64,000 nt of DNA from Flavihumibacter solisilvae (GCF_000814475.1 NZ_JSVC01000001.1:372001-436000); one strand, 5' to 3'; positions 53,442 to 62,211 are shown, numbered from the stretch's first letter. Program-made: numbers and translations. The notes: generated from the letters alone by a model not told the origin.

Positions 53442-54440
53442 ATGAAAATTGCGAATGTTGTGATGGCTGCAATAGGTGTAACCGGAGCCCTGCTAACGGG
53501 CATGGTGTCCTGTCAATCGGTAGCAGAAGAGAAGGCACCTCCTGCTAAAACGGCTCCTGAGGAGGAATTTGTTTTCGTTGATACTACCGCAATTCCCGAA
53601 GGCAAATACGGCGACGCTGTAAGATATGGGCGCGAGTTGATGCTGAATACAGCATACTATATCGGACCCGAAGGAAAGAATGGAAAATACCTTGGTAACA
53701 AAATGAACTGCACGAACTGTCACCAGGATGCAGGCACAAAACCATTTTCGTTTAACCTTATTGCCACCCATTCCAATTATCCTCAATACCGTGCAAGGGA
53801 AGGAAAAGTGCTGACACTGGCAGAAAGGGTGAATAACTGTGTGATGAGGCCGCATAACGGTAAACCTCTACCGCTCGACGGTCGGGAAATGGCCGCATTC
53901 CTCTCTTATTTCAGGTGGATCAACAGCTTTGCTCCCAAAGGGCATTTCGCCGGTGAAAAAAGCCTTTCTGTTGAGCTTCCGGACGTGGCTGCAGATCCGA
54001 AAAAGGGTGATGCTTTATATGCTTCGCATTGCGCCCGCTGCCACGGTAATAACGGGGAAGGACAAATGCGTTTCGACAATGTAACCTACACATACCCCCC
54101 TTTATGGGGCTCATCTGCCTACCAGCCGGGATCCAGCATGCACCGGGTAATTATGCAGGCGAAATGGCTCAAGGCTAATATGCCCTTCGATAAGGCCACC
54201 CACGATAAGCCCTTCCTTACAGACCAGGAAGCCCTGGATATTGCGGCTTTCGTGAACAATGATGAAATCCATACGCGACCTGGCGTTACCAAATACGATT
54301 ATCCAAACAAGGAAGAAAAAGCTATTGATTATGATAAAGCGCCTTTTGCCGATACATTTTCGGTAGCCCAGCACAAATTCGGGCCCTTTAAGCCAATTAT
54401 TGAAGACTGGAAGCAAAAGGGATTGAAACCCAGCTACTAA
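53442..54440 (+). CDS. Diheme cytochrome c, TsdA-like
   Basis: 332 residues. Signal with possible lipobox (MVSC, Cys near 24). Two heme sites: CTNCH near residue 88 and CARCH near 198. Between them NNCVMRPHNGKPLPLDGREM (about 127-146) matches the segment that holds the extra Cys ligand in TsdA-type thiosulfate dehydrogenases and SoxA relatives. So a sulfur-compound redox role is possible. It follows the arylsulfotransferase-like gene by 20 bases on the same strand. Whether thiosulfate is the substrate cannot be told. Confidence 0.8.
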   Translation: MKIANVVMAAIGVTGALLTGMVSCQSVAEEKAPPAKTAPEEEFVFVDTTAIPEGKYGDAVRYGRELMLNTAYYIGPEGKNGKYLGNKMNCTNCHQDAGTKPFSFNLIATHSNYPQYRAREGKVLTLAERVNNCVMRPHNGKPLPLDGREMAAFLSYFRWINSFAPKGHFAGEKSLSVELPDVAADPKKGDALYASHCARCHGNNGEGQMRFDNVTYTYPPLWGSSAYQPGSSMHRVIMQAKWLKANMPFDKATHDKPFLTDQEALDIAAFVNNDEIHTRPGVTKYDYPNKEEKAIDYDKAPFADTFSVAQHKFGPFKPIIEDWKQKGLKPSY

Positions 54441-54468
54441 GTGTCGGTTACTGAATCTGTACCACTGG

Positions 54469-55485
54469 TCAGCGTTTGTGAACTATAAGCTCACCCCTGA
54501 TCAGCACATTTTCATGCACAGGGTCATTGTCGCCTTCATGATTGATTAGGTTAAGCAGGATTTCTGCAGCTTTTGCGCCTTGCTTACCTGGATATTGCTC
54601 TATTGAAGCCATTGGTGGACTTTCCAGGTAGTTTGTTATCGGCAGGTTGGCATAGCTGACAAAGAAGATGTCTTTATTGTTTTTCAGCTTGTGGGACCGG
54701 GCGTATTGAATCGCATCCAGGGCAACGTAGTCATTAATAGCAAGTATAGCCGTTGGAGGTTGTCGCAGTGTTAGCAGGGATTCCATAGCACTGGCGGTTC
54801 CTTCTTTTGTTAAGTCAGAATAGGCAACAAGGGAAAGATCTATCTTCAGCCGCTTCTTCTTCATCACGTTCATATAAGTGTCCGTGCGCTCCCTGGAAGA
54901 CTTCATCTCCTTCGGTCCGTTTATGATCCCGATTCTCCTGTGTCCTTTTTCCATCAGGTAGGAAATTGCCTCGTGTGTGCCCTGAGGCATGTCAAATGCA
55001 ACTTTACTGTATTCGCCGGAAGCCGGTACCCTATCGAAGAAAACAACGGGGATCTGGTATTTCTGCAGGCTCGTAAAATGTTCCAGGTTCTTGGTATGCT
55101 TTGATAATGAAACGATTATACCATCGACCCGCTGGTTTTTCATAGCAGTTATAATTGCCTTCTCCCTTTCGACATCGTCGTGGGACTGCCCAATCAGCAC
55201 ATTATACTTGTTTTGATTGGCAACATCTTCAATACCGCTGATGGCTCCGGCAAAAAAGTCTTCGATGAGATAAGGCAGAACAACGCCGATAGTGAACGTT
55301 TTGCGTTGCTTGAAGAAAATTGCTGTTTGGTTCGGTTCGTAACCCAGCTCGTTTGCAAGCTGTTGTACCCTGGTTTTGGTCCTTAACCCAATACTCGGAT
55401 GGTCGTGTAAAGCCCTGGAAACTGTAGAAACGGAGATATTGAGCCGATTGGCAATTTCTTTTATCGTTGGTAATTTCTTTTGCAT
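54469..55485 (-). CDS. LacI-family transcriptional regulator
   Basis: 338 residues. N-terminal LacI helix-turn-helix and hinge: TIKEIANRLNISVSTVSRAL (about 7-26), HDHPSIGLRTKTRVQQLANE. Periplasmic-binding-protein-like sensor domain (about 62-338) with VVFFDRVPASGEYSKVAFD and YLMEKGHRRIGIINGPKEM. It is convergent with the cytochrome gene and reads back towards the locus. The three operator-like sites at 47186-47253 are the natural targets. Effector is probably a sugar product of the hydrolase; unknown. Confidence 0.93.
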   Translation of the reverse strand: MQKKLPTIKEIANRLNISVSTVSRALHDHPSIGLRTKTRVQQLANELGYEPNQTAIFFKQRKTFTIGVVLPYLIEDFFAGAISGIEDVANQNKYNVLIGQSHDDVEREKAIITAMKNQRVDGIIVSLSKHTKNLEHFTSLQKYQIPVVFFDRVPASGEYSKVAFDMPQGTHEAISYLMEKGHRRIGIINGPKEMKSSRERTDTYMNVMKKKRLKIDLSLVAYSDLTKEGTASAMESLLTLRQPPTAILAINDYVALDAIQYARSHKLKNNKDIFFVSYANLPITNYLESPPMASIEQYPGKQGAKAAEILLNLINHEGDNDPVHENVLIRGELIVHKR

Positions 55486-55548
55486 CGTCCCGGGGAAGTC
55501 AGTGTTAAAAATAAAGATTTAATACATGGAAAGCAGGTAACTGGCATA

Positions 55549-55565
55549 CTGTAGTCATTCTACAG
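55549..55565. promoter_or_regulatory. Palindrome CTGTAG-N5-CTACAG
   Basis: A perfect six-base inverted repeat 63 bases upstream of the LacI-family gene start and 160 before korB. Could be an operator for either gene; no matching copy is seen elsewhere in the window. Confidence 0.35.
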
Positions 55566-55628
55566 GAAAGAAAGGTGAATTTAAAAGAAGTATTTGAGGA
55601 ATTTAACGGGTTGACAGGTTAATACACA

Positions 55629-55670
55629 AAACCAGCTACCAGGTACTCGAAACCAGCTGGTAAGTACACG
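55629..55670 (+). repeat. Tandem 21-base direct repeat upstream of korB
   Basis: Two adjacent 21-base units (55629-55649 and 55650-55670) both start AAACCAGCT and end in GTACNCG, matching at 16 of 21 positions. Exact two-turn spacing suggests two adjoining regulator sites. A twelve-base palindrome GAGATTAATCTC follows at 55677-55688, and a TACCTTTG -7-like box lies at 55698-55705. Confidence 0.55.
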
Positions 55671-55724
55671 AAATAAGAGATTAATCTCAGGTAATCGTAC
55701 CTTTGCACACACATTTTCGTGAAT

Positions 55725-56762
55725 ATGAGTACCATTGAAGCAACGTCCGTTCCGTCACTTACGGCGAAGGACTTTACAACCGACCAGGAAGTGCGCTGGT
55801 GTCCTGGGTGCGGCGACTATTCCATTCTTGCCCAGGTGCAGAAAATAATGCCGGGCTTGGGTATACCCCGGGAGAATATCGTAGTTGTATCCGGAATCGG
55901 CTGCAGCAGCCGTTTTCCCTATTATATGAATACTTATGGCATGCATTCCATCCATGGACGTGCAACTGCCATTGCCAGTGGTTTGAAGGCGACCCGTCCT
56001 GAATTGAGTATCTGGATCGTTACAGGTGATGGTGATGGCCTGAGTATCGGTGGAAATCACACCATCCATCTGCTGCGACGCAATTTTGATGTGAATGTAC
56101 TTTTGTTCAATAACCAGATCTATGGTTTGACAAAGGGTCAGTATTCCCCCACATCCGAAGAAAACAAGGTTACAAAGAGCACACCGTTTGGCTCTATTGA
56201 TCATCCTTTCAATCCCCTTGCTCTTGCAATGGGGGCTGATGCAAGTTTCATTGCGCGTAGTATGGACCGTGACCCTAAACACCTGCAGGATATGCTTGTT
56301 AGAAGTCACGCACATAAAGGAGCGTCTTTCCTCGAAATTTACCAGAACTGTAATATTTTCAACGATGGCGCTTTCGAAATATTTACAGAAAAGTCCTCAA
56401 AGCCGGAACAGGCGCTGTTTTTGGAACAGGGCAAACCCCTTTTATTCGGTGCAGCAAAAGACAAAGGCATTAAGCTCGATGGTCTTCGTCCGGTCATCGC
56501 CGATCTGAATGCAGGTGCAAGTGCAGATGACTGCTGGATCCATGACGAGCGTGACTTTTATAAGGCACAAATTCTTGTTAGAATGTTCGATGATCCTACT
56601 GTTCAGGGCCATATGCCTCGTCCCTTCGGTATATTTTATGAAACTGAACGGGCATGCTATGAAGATGTTATGGCCATGCAGATCGAAGAAACAATAGCAA
56701 CAAAAGGCAAAGGCAATCTCGACAAGCTTCTGCGTGGAAACGAAATCTGGACGATAAACTAG
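55725..56762 (+). CDS. korB: 2-oxoacid:ferredoxin oxidoreductase, beta subunit
   Basis: 345 residues from ATG 55725. The thiamine diphosphate subunit is clear: WCPGCGDYSILAQVQ (about 25-39), SGIGCSSRFPYYMNTYG, GDGDGLSIGGNH (about 103-114) and NNQIYGLTKGQYSPTSE (about 130-146). It matches the KorB/OforB type that makes acyl-CoA and reduced ferredoxin from a 2-oxoacid such as 2-oxoglutarate. The alpha/gamma subunit normally lies directly upstream, but no such gene is present in this window; the preceding gene is the LacI-family regulator. Confidence 0.93.
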   Translation: MSTIEATSVPSLTAKDFTTDQEVRWCPGCGDYSILAQVQKIMPGLGIPRENIVVVSGIGCSSRFPYYMNTYGMHSIHGRATAIASGLKATRPELSIWIVTGDGDGLSIGGNHTIHLLRRNFDVNVLLFNNQIYGLTKGQYSPTSEENKVTKSTPFGSIDHPFNPLALAMGADASFIARSMDRDPKHLQDMLVRSHAHKGASFLEIYQNCNIFNDGAFEIFTEKSSKPEQALFLEQGKPLLFGAAKDKGIKLDGLRPVIADLNAGASADDCWIHDERDFYKAQILVRMFDDPTVQGHMPRPFGIFYETERACYEDVMAMQIEETIATKGKGNLDKLLRGNEIWTIN

Positions 56763-56799
56763 GAGGACTCACTAACGAATTTCGACAAGTGAATAAGTG

Positions 56800-56844
56800 A
56801 ATAGGTCAATAAGTGGATGGCTCATTTATTGACCTATTGTTTTA
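56800..56844 (+). terminator. Likely terminator after korB
   Basis: AATAGGTCAATAA (56800-56812) and TTATTGACCTATT (56826-56838) pair fully around a 13-base loop, then GTTTTAA. It lies 37 bases after the stop. AT-rich, so moderately strong. Confidence 0.65.
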
Positions 56845-57385
56845 ATTCACTATGCACAATACACGATTTTCACCTGGGTCACATGTTGCTTACGTGATAC
56901 CTTATCTACCTGTTGCCTTATGCACTTGTTGACCTGATTCCTATTGTTAATTTTATTGGCGGTTGTGATAGTTTACTGTTTGCTTTATTCACTTATCGCA
57001 AATTGTCAGCCCGTCTCCAAATAAAAAGCCAGCGATGGAAATCGCCGGCCTGTGCTTACCTCTGAAACCACAAAAAGAAAGAGGTCGTATATTGGTTTTC
57101 ACTAATCGAAAATTTCTAAAGATTCCACACCGGGTGGATCAGTAAAGTGATTTTAAAATTCTTCAAAGGGAGTGTACGAACAGGTCAGCTTTTACATGGG
57201 TATTGGAGACGTCGGAATGTCAGGATCAGAAATGCCGTTGGATTTTGGCCGGATTCTCTGAGATGTATCAGTGATTGATGCTTAAAATTAAAGCCTGAAA
57301 GGCTATTCTGCAACAATTATTTAAAAAAAATAAATGTTTTTTTGTACCCATAAATTGTCGGAAAATACCCGAAAATGAACAGGTT
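56845..57385. other. Gene-poor stretch between korB and cupin gene
   Basis: About 540 bases with no credible reading frame. It holds degenerate short repeats of the type TTATTCACTT and TGTTGACCTG in its left half, one minus-strand terminator-like hairpin (57021-57049) and a T-rich stretch (57320-57343). It may be a decayed gene or a long 3' region of the cupin transcript. No RNA gene is recognised. Confidence 0.5.
57021..57049 (-). terminator. Terminator-like hairpin, minus strand
   Basis: On the minus strand GCCGGCGAT (57049-57041) and ATCGCTGGC (57036-57028) pair with one G-U, loop TTCC, then TTTTTAT. It is 337 bases downstream of the cupin gene stop, so the transcript would carry a long 3' end unless an earlier stop works. 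Confidence 0.6.
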
Positions 57386-58255
57386 TTAATGTCCCGCTGC
57401 CTCAAATGTTTTATCTTTTTTGTAATTATACCACCAGGCGGGTACTGTTTTCTTCATCAGTGTATCAATATTCCGCATTCCTAAAAGGTTCCATACGCCC
57501 TGTAATTTCCCCCCGACAGAACTTTGCAGCGCACGCAGGCTCATGGCAAATCCGCTGTCTATGTACTCCATATGATGCCAGTAACCCGCGGGCATAAAGA
57601 GTGTGTCACCGTGCCCAAGTGTTACGTCGAATCCCTGGGCTTTTCTGAGGGCAGGATATTGATTGAAATCGAGCTTGCTGTGGTGAGGGTCGTAATACTT
57701 CTCAAAGTTCACGAAACTGAGTACTTCCCAGGGCTTGCGGTACAGATTGTGTTGTTCGTCGAACGGAAATAGCAATACCCTTTTCCGCCCGGCAAATTGC
57801 GTATGCAGGATATGCGACATATCGATGTCGAAATGCATGTGCGTAACTGAACCTGCTCCACCAACAAACAGCATAGGAAATTTTTTCACGAATCCCTTCA
57901 TAAGGTGATCCGGCCACGTAAAATCACTCGCCAGCCGGGGTGCATGCGTAAAAAGGTTGAAGAGAAATATCCTGAGCCCGACCGGACCTTTTCTCACAAG
58001 ATCGAGATAGTCGCCAAATTGCATGTAATCATCTGCCTTGTTTATCGGCGTATGTGCATCGCTTTTTGTGTTGTTGTAAACCCCAACCTCAACTGAACCC
58101 AGTGCCTGTTTGAAAAAATCCCAATTCCATTTATTGTATGCAGGCCAGTCGTGCGACAAACGTTTAATAACAACCGGTCGCATTGGTTCATAATACTCCA
58201 GCCTGAAAGTTTCTGCTGATAATTGATCTCTGACATCAACCGGCTTCAACTGCAT
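57386..58255 (-). CDS. Cupin-8 / JmjC-like protein
   Basis: 289 residues. A cupin fold with the metal triad: HMHFDID (H and D near 139-141 and 143) and a later His in GYWHHMEYIDSG (about 230-241). The region LHTQFAGRKRVLLFPFDEQ is typical of FIH/JmjC-like 2-oxoglutarate- and iron-dependent hydroxylases. Substrates in this group are proteins or small molecules; none can be named. No signal peptide, so cytoplasmic. Divergent from the Sua5-type gene. Confidence 0.87.
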   Translation of the reverse strand: MQLKPVDVRDQLSAETFRLEYYEPMRPVVIKRLSHDWPAYNKWNWDFFKQALGSVEVGVYNNTKSDAHTPINKADDYMQFGDYLDLVRKGPVGLRIFLFNLFTHAPRLASDFTWPDHLMKGFVKKFPMLFVGGAGSVTHMHFDIDMSHILHTQFAGRKRVLLFPFDEQHNLYRKPWEVLSFVNFEKYYDPHHSKLDFNQYPALRKAQGFDVTLGHGDTLFMPAGYWHHMEYIDSGFAMSLRALQSSVGGKLQGVWNLLGMRNIDTLMKKTVPAWWYNYKKDKTFEAAGH

Positions 58256-58355
58256 GGTCTGAAAATTTAACGGGCAAAACTAGTATGAATTTAATGTTAA
58301 ATACGACTCGATAATTGTTAAAGATACAAGCAATCTATTCTTCTTATCTTAGAAC

Positions 58356-58970
58356 ATGATTATTCACGTTCATCCGGAAAATCCCCAGCCACGGGCTATC
58401 AACACTATTGTGGATACATTGCAAAGGGGAGGAGTGATCATTTATCCCACTGATACAATCTATGGTATCGGTTGCGACATCTTTCAACATAAGGCAATTG
58501 AAAAAATCTGCAGGATCAAAAACGCAGAACCAACAAAAACCCATCTTTCCTTCATTTGCTATGATCTCAGTGACCTTAGCAAGTATACGAAAAGTATTTC
58601 CACACCTCTATACCGGATGTTGAGGCAGTATCTTCCCGGTCCGTATACTTTTATTCTCCCCGCCAGTAAAGAGGTACCGAAGATGCTTAAAAGCAAAAAA
58701 GATACAATAGGGTTACGCGTACCGGATAACAACATAGCCAGGACGATTGTACGTGAATTGGGAAGGCCAATCCTGAGTGCTTCTTTGCCGGGGGAAATGG
58801 TTGAAGAATATACAGATCCTGAAATGATCCATGGGAACTTCAACAAACTGGTGGATATTGTGGTTGATGGGGGAATCGGTGCCTGGACACCGTCAACCGT
58901 TGTGGATTGCACCCAGGATCCGCCTGTAGTTATACGCCAGGGTGCGGGGGAATGGGAAACCTATGCATAA
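58356..58970 (+). CDS. L-threonylcarbamoyladenylate synthase (Sua5/YrdC-type)
   Basis: 204 residues. The YrdC domain has IIYPTDTIYGIGCDI (about 31-45), KTHLSFICYDLSDLSKYTK and LPGPYTFILPAS (about 90-101). It uses threonine, bicarbonate and ATP to make threonylcarbamoyl-AMP for the t6A37 modification of ANN-decoding tRNAs. The C-terminal Sua5 domain is absent, so it is the short YrdC/YciO form. The GNAT gene starts eight bases later. Confidence 0.9.
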   Translation: MIIHVHPENPQPRAINTIVDTLQRGGVIIYPTDTIYGIGCDIFQHKAIEKICRIKNAEPTKTHLSFICYDLSDLSKYTKSISTPLYRMLRQYLPGPYTFILPASKEVPKMLKSKKDTIGLRVPDNNIARTIVRELGRPILSASLPGEMVEEYTDPEMIHGNFNKLVDIVVDGGIGAWTPSTVVDCTQDPPVVIRQGAGEWETYA

Positions 58971-58978
58971 AATGAATT

Positions 58979-59572
58979 ATGTCTTTTGAACGATTTTTTC
59001 CTGCCGATCTCCAGTTGAAAAGCAACCGGGTACTGATGCGTAACCTTCGTCCCTCGGATCTCGAAGGACTGTGGGCTATCTCACAGGAGCCATCATTGTG
59101 GACCTGGTTCACCCGTGAACTCAATTATCGCGACCAGCTTGAAGCATTTGTCGCAGAAGCATTCACCCAGCAACAACAACAGATCAGGTATCCTTTTACT
59201 GTTATTGACCTGGTAACCGGCTCTATTGCAGGCAGCACCAGCTTCGGAAATATATCCTTTCCGGATAAGCGGGTAGAGATCGGATGGACCTGGTTTGGAA
59301 ATGATTTCCGCGGTACAGGCATAAACCTTCATTGCAAATATCTCATGCTTGACTATGCGTTCGGGAAATTGGGCTTTGAACGTGTGGAAATAAAAACCGA
59401 TGCACTTAACGAACGGTCACGGGCGGCTATTCGTAAACTCGGAATGAAGGAGGAGGGGATATTAAGAAGTCATATGTCCATGCCCTATGGAAGGAGAAGG
59501 GATTCAGTATACTACAGTATGCTTCTATCCGAGTGGCAGAACGCAAGGGAACGACTGTTAACCCTGCTTTAG
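58979..59572 (+). CDS. GNAT-family N-acetyltransferase
   Basis: 197 residues. GNAT fold of the RimJ/RimL-like group: NRVLMRNLRPSDLEGLW (about 17-33), VEIGWTWFGNDFRGTGIN (acetyl-CoA region, about 99-116) and FGKLGFERVEIKTDALNERSRAAI in two parts near 130-153. Likely acetylates a protein N-terminus or a small amine; target unknown. Probably cotranscribed with the Sua5-type gene. Its stop overlaps the convergent rnhB gene by four bases. Confidence 0.88.
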   Translation: MSFERFFPADLQLKSNRVLMRNLRPSDLEGLWAISQEPSLWTWFTRELNYRDQLEAFVAEAFTQQQQQIRYPFTVIDLVTGSIAGSTSFGNISFPDKRVEIGWTWFGNDFRGTGINLHCKYLMLDYAFGKLGFERVEIKTDALNERSRAAIRKLGMKEEGILRSHMSMPYGRRRDSVYYSMLLSEWQNARERLLTLL

Positions 59573-60168
59573 TCCGCTAATTCCGGGTCCTCTTCGTAGA
59601 TTTTGAAGCTTTTGCGGTGGTATCGACTCAGGCCGTACTGACCAATAGCCTCCCGGTGTGCCGCGGTCCCGTATCCTTTATTCTGGTTCCAGCAGTAATG
59701 CGGGTATTTTTCGTGGAGGGATTTCATGTAATCATCCCGGTGAGTCTTGGCGAGAATACTGGCTGCAGCAATGGAAGTGTAGGATGCATCCCCTTTAATG
59801 ATACAGTGGTGCGGGATCCCTCGGTAGGTTTTAAACCTGTTCCCGTCGACCAGGAGCAGACTGGGTAAAGGTGCCAGTTGTTTTACTGCCAGGTGCATCG
59901 CTTTCCATGAAGCCTGCAGGATGTTGATTTTGTCAATAATCCGCTCACTCACAGATGCAACTGCCCATGCAACGGCATTCTGCTCAATTACCGTCCTGAG
60001 CATGTACCGGTCTTCTTCCTTTACCTGTTTGGAGTCATTAAGAAGCGGATGGTTGAAATCACGAGGTAGAATAACCGCAGCAGCAAATACAGGACCTGCA
60101 TAACACCCGCGTCCGGCTTCATCGCAGCCGGCTTCTGTCAATATTTCTTGGAAACTGGTAAGCAGCAT
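59569..60168 (-). CDS. rnhB: Ribonuclease HII
   Basis: 199 residues. Catalytic start AGCDEAGRGCYAGPVFAAA (Asp16, Glu17 region), KQVKEEDRY, LLVDGNRF (third Asp near 108) and SIAAASILAKTHRDDYM (about 132-148, fourth Asp). The four acidic residues needed for two-metal cleavage are present. It cuts the RNA strand of RNA-DNA hybrids and single ribonucleotides in DNA. Divergent from thioredoxin. Confidence 0.95.
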   Translation of the reverse strand: MLLTSFQEILTEAGCDEAGRGCYAGPVFAAAVILPRDFNHPLLNDSKQVKEEDRYMLRTVIEQNAVAWAVASVSERIIDKINILQASWKAMHLAVKQLAPLPSLLLVDGNRFKTYRGIPHHCIIKGDASYTSIAAASILAKTHRDDYMKSLHEKYPHYCWNQNKGYGTAAHREAIGQYGLSRYHRKSFKIYEEDPELAD

Positions 60169-60228
60169 TTTTGCATGCCAAAAGTAGACGATTCTTTATT
60201 GTAAATTTATAATGTTGAAAAATTCAGT

Positions 60229-60525
60229 ATGGCTACATTTAATGAAGTAATCCAGTCTGAGAAGCCGGTACTGGTTGATTTCTCCGCAGAATGGTGCGGT
60301 CCATGTAAAATGATGCCGCCGATTCTGAAAGAATTGAAAGACAAATTCGGCGACGCAGTAACCATCATCAAAGTTGATGTGGACAAAAATCCGCAGGCGG
60401 CACAGCAATACAATATCCAGGGTGTCCCTACCCTGATAGTATTTCAGAAAGGAGAAGTCAAATGGAGACAGAGTGGAGTGGTTCCGGCAAAGCAACTGGA
60501 ACAGGTGCTGGGAATGTATCGCTAA
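60229..60525 (+). CDS. trxA: Thioredoxin
   Basis: 98 residues with active site WCGPCK (about 23-28), the cis-Pro in [12 protein letters not shown] (about 64-75) and buried Asp in VLVDFSAEW. The length is a little short of the usual 105, with the N-terminal strand trimmed. A general cytoplasmic disulfide reductant. The universal stress protein begins 24 bases later. Confidence 0.95.
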   Translation: MATFNEVIQSEKPVLVDFSAEWCGPCKMMPPILKELKDKFGDAVTIIKVDVDKNPQAAQQYNIQGVPTLIVFQKGEVKWRQSGVVPAKQLEQVLGMYR

Positions 60526-60549
60526 AAATTGACCATCCAATAAATCACC

Positions 60550-61377
60550 ATGGCAAACATCCTGGTTCCCTTTGACTTTTCAGTAAATGCTACTACTGCG
60601 TTGGACCAGGCATGCCTGGTTGCCGTTAAAAAGCGGCTGTCCATAGAGGTATTACATATTGTCAATTTCAAAACTGCGTCAGAATACCCTGCCGATTGGG
60701 GAGTTGATCCCCATAGCCCGGATCTCCATATGATCAGGAAAAAGCTCAATGAGCATGTCGATGAACGAAAGCGCACCTGTAGCGCAGTGGAGGTACCGAT
60801 TGAAATCAGCGTGAAAGAAAGCGTAATGGTTAACGGAGGAATCATTAATCATATGTTGCATAAGAAGTCCGATCTCATCATGATGGGAACACATGGCACT
60901 ACCAATGCAATCGAAAGATTCTGGGGAACGAATTCGTCTACCATGATCAATCATTCGCTGTTTCCGGTTATGGTGGTTCCACCGCAGTGGAAGCCGGCAA
61001 CCTTCAACGAAATGATTGCCGCAGTGGCATTGAAAGAAATTTCTGAATGCCTGCCGCAGGTTACAAAATGGACAGAATGGCTGCATGTCGCCCCTACTCT
61101 GGTAACGATGAGCTCCGTTCCGGAGGTGGACAAGCCATTACTGGAGGAGGCTGTTAAAGGATATGAAGGTGTGAAGGCAGTTATGGTGGATAAGAAAAAC
61201 GATATGCCGCTCTGGAAAAACCTTGTGGCGTTTACTGAAAATCGTAATGACACGCTGCTGGTGATGTTCGTACATGAAAGAACGGTTCTTGAAAAACTGT
61301 TTGATTACAGTATTACTTCGAAGGTGGCTGAAAGAATACACATTCCTTTGCTTGCACTCCCTGCCAAACACAAGTAG
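60550..61377 (+). CDS. Universal stress protein
   Basis: 275 residues. N-terminal UspA domain (about 1-145): NILVPFDFSVNATTALDQAC, LIMMGTHGTTNAIERFWGTN (about 111-130) containing the G-x2-G-x9-G-(S/T)-type nucleotide-binding run. The C-terminal half (about 150-275) is a weaker, diverged second Usp-like domain. ATP binding is likely in the first. Stress or energy-limitation response is inferred from the family. It is followed at once by the decayed cydAB remnant. Confidence 0.88.
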   Translation: MANILVPFDFSVNATTALDQACLVAVKKRLSIEVLHIVNFKTASEYPADWGVDPHSPDLHMIRKKLNEHVDERKRTCSAVEVPIEISVKESVMVNGGIINHMLHKKSDLIMMGTHGTTNAIERFWGTNSSTMINHSLFPVMVVPPQWKPATFNEMIAAVALKEISECLPQVTKWTEWLHVAPTLVTMSSVPEVDKPLLEEAVKGYEGVKAVMVDKKNDMPLWKNLVAFTENRNDTLLVMFVHERTVLEKLFDYSITSKVAERIHIPLLALPAKHK

Positions 61378-61385
61378 AACGAAAT

Positions 61386-61984
61386 ATGGATCTAGCCGCC
61401 ACTGAGTATCGGACTCGGCCTCTGTATGGTACTTATGGAAGGTATGTACCTCCGCACCAGGAACCAGTTTTTTGAAGAAATGACACGGTTTTTCACCCGC
61501 ATTTTTGCGCTCATCTTTGGAGTCGGTGTCGGCGAAGGGCTGAATGCGAGGGCAGAAATCACGGATTTCTGGGCAATGATATTTAATCCGTCTTCCATCG
61601 AACGTAAACTTCAGTTCTGGATTGGCGCATTTCTCTATCGCCGCCAGGTATATCCATAAGAAAAAATACCTTGTATTTACCAGGGCCGCCTTCCCGATCG
61701 GATTTTTTGTTGCATTCTTTTCCTCGTATGCACAGCTATATATCGGACACCTGAGCGCAAACGTAGTCGCCGAACATCAGACTGCCAAACTTGCGGCGCT
61801 TGAAGGTCATTTTCCTGCCAGCGGAAAAGCTGACAGGCACCTTTTTGGATGGGTTGATAAGGAAAAGCTGGAGGTTAAAGGTCTGGCAATACCGGGAGGA
61901 CTGTGCTTCCTGGTTAATTATAAGTTCTCGGAGCCAATAAAGGGCTTAATGCATTTCCTGAATCTGACAGGCCCGAAAACCTGA
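61386..61984 (+). pseudogene. cydA: cydA remnant (cytochrome bd oxidase subunit I), deleted and frameshifted
   Basis: Frame 1 from 61396 reads PPLSIGLGLCMVLMEGMYLR, then FTRIFALIFGVGV, the start of helix 1-2 of CydA without its first 20 or so codons. It jumps straight to GEGLNARAEITDFWAMIFNP, losing about 100 residues that normally hold the next helices and heme ligands. After a frame change around 61640-61660, frame 2 reads AAFPIGFFVAFFSSYAQLYIGHLSANVV, LAALEGHFPAS, LFGWVDKEKLEVKG and stops at 61984. The rest of the gene is absent. Confidence 0.88.
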
Positions 61985-62191
61985 ACCTCACAGAACGTAT
62001 TTAAGAAAACAGTACCCTCCACCATTGATCCGGCATACAACCTCACCGTTTCAAATTCTGCCATCAACGCGAATAGCCTGGGATTCATGCTGACTTTCGC
62101 TGCCACCGGGATTCCCCTGGTTGCCGCCTACACTAGTTTTGTGTTCTGGGCTTTCAAAGGGAAGGTAAAGCTTGACGAAATGAGCTCCTGA
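61985..62191 (+). pseudogene. cydB: cydB remnant (cytochrome bd oxidase subunit II), C-terminal piece only
   Basis: Continuing frame 2 after the stop at 61984, TVPSTIDPAYNLTVSNSAIN, LGFMLTFAATGIPLVAAYTS and FWAFKGKVKLDEMSS match the C-terminal end of CydB, with a normal stop at 62189-62191. The C-terminal half of cydA and most of cydB have been lost between this and the preceding remnant. No start codon or ribosome site remains. Confidence 0.82.
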
Positions 62192-62211
62192 TAAAATAAC
62201 TTTGCAACCCT

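Noticed and set aside
61426-61984. Two small hypothetical genes in the cydAB remnant
   Set aside because: Their translations are consecutive pieces of CydA in shifted frames, so they are better read as one pseudogene.
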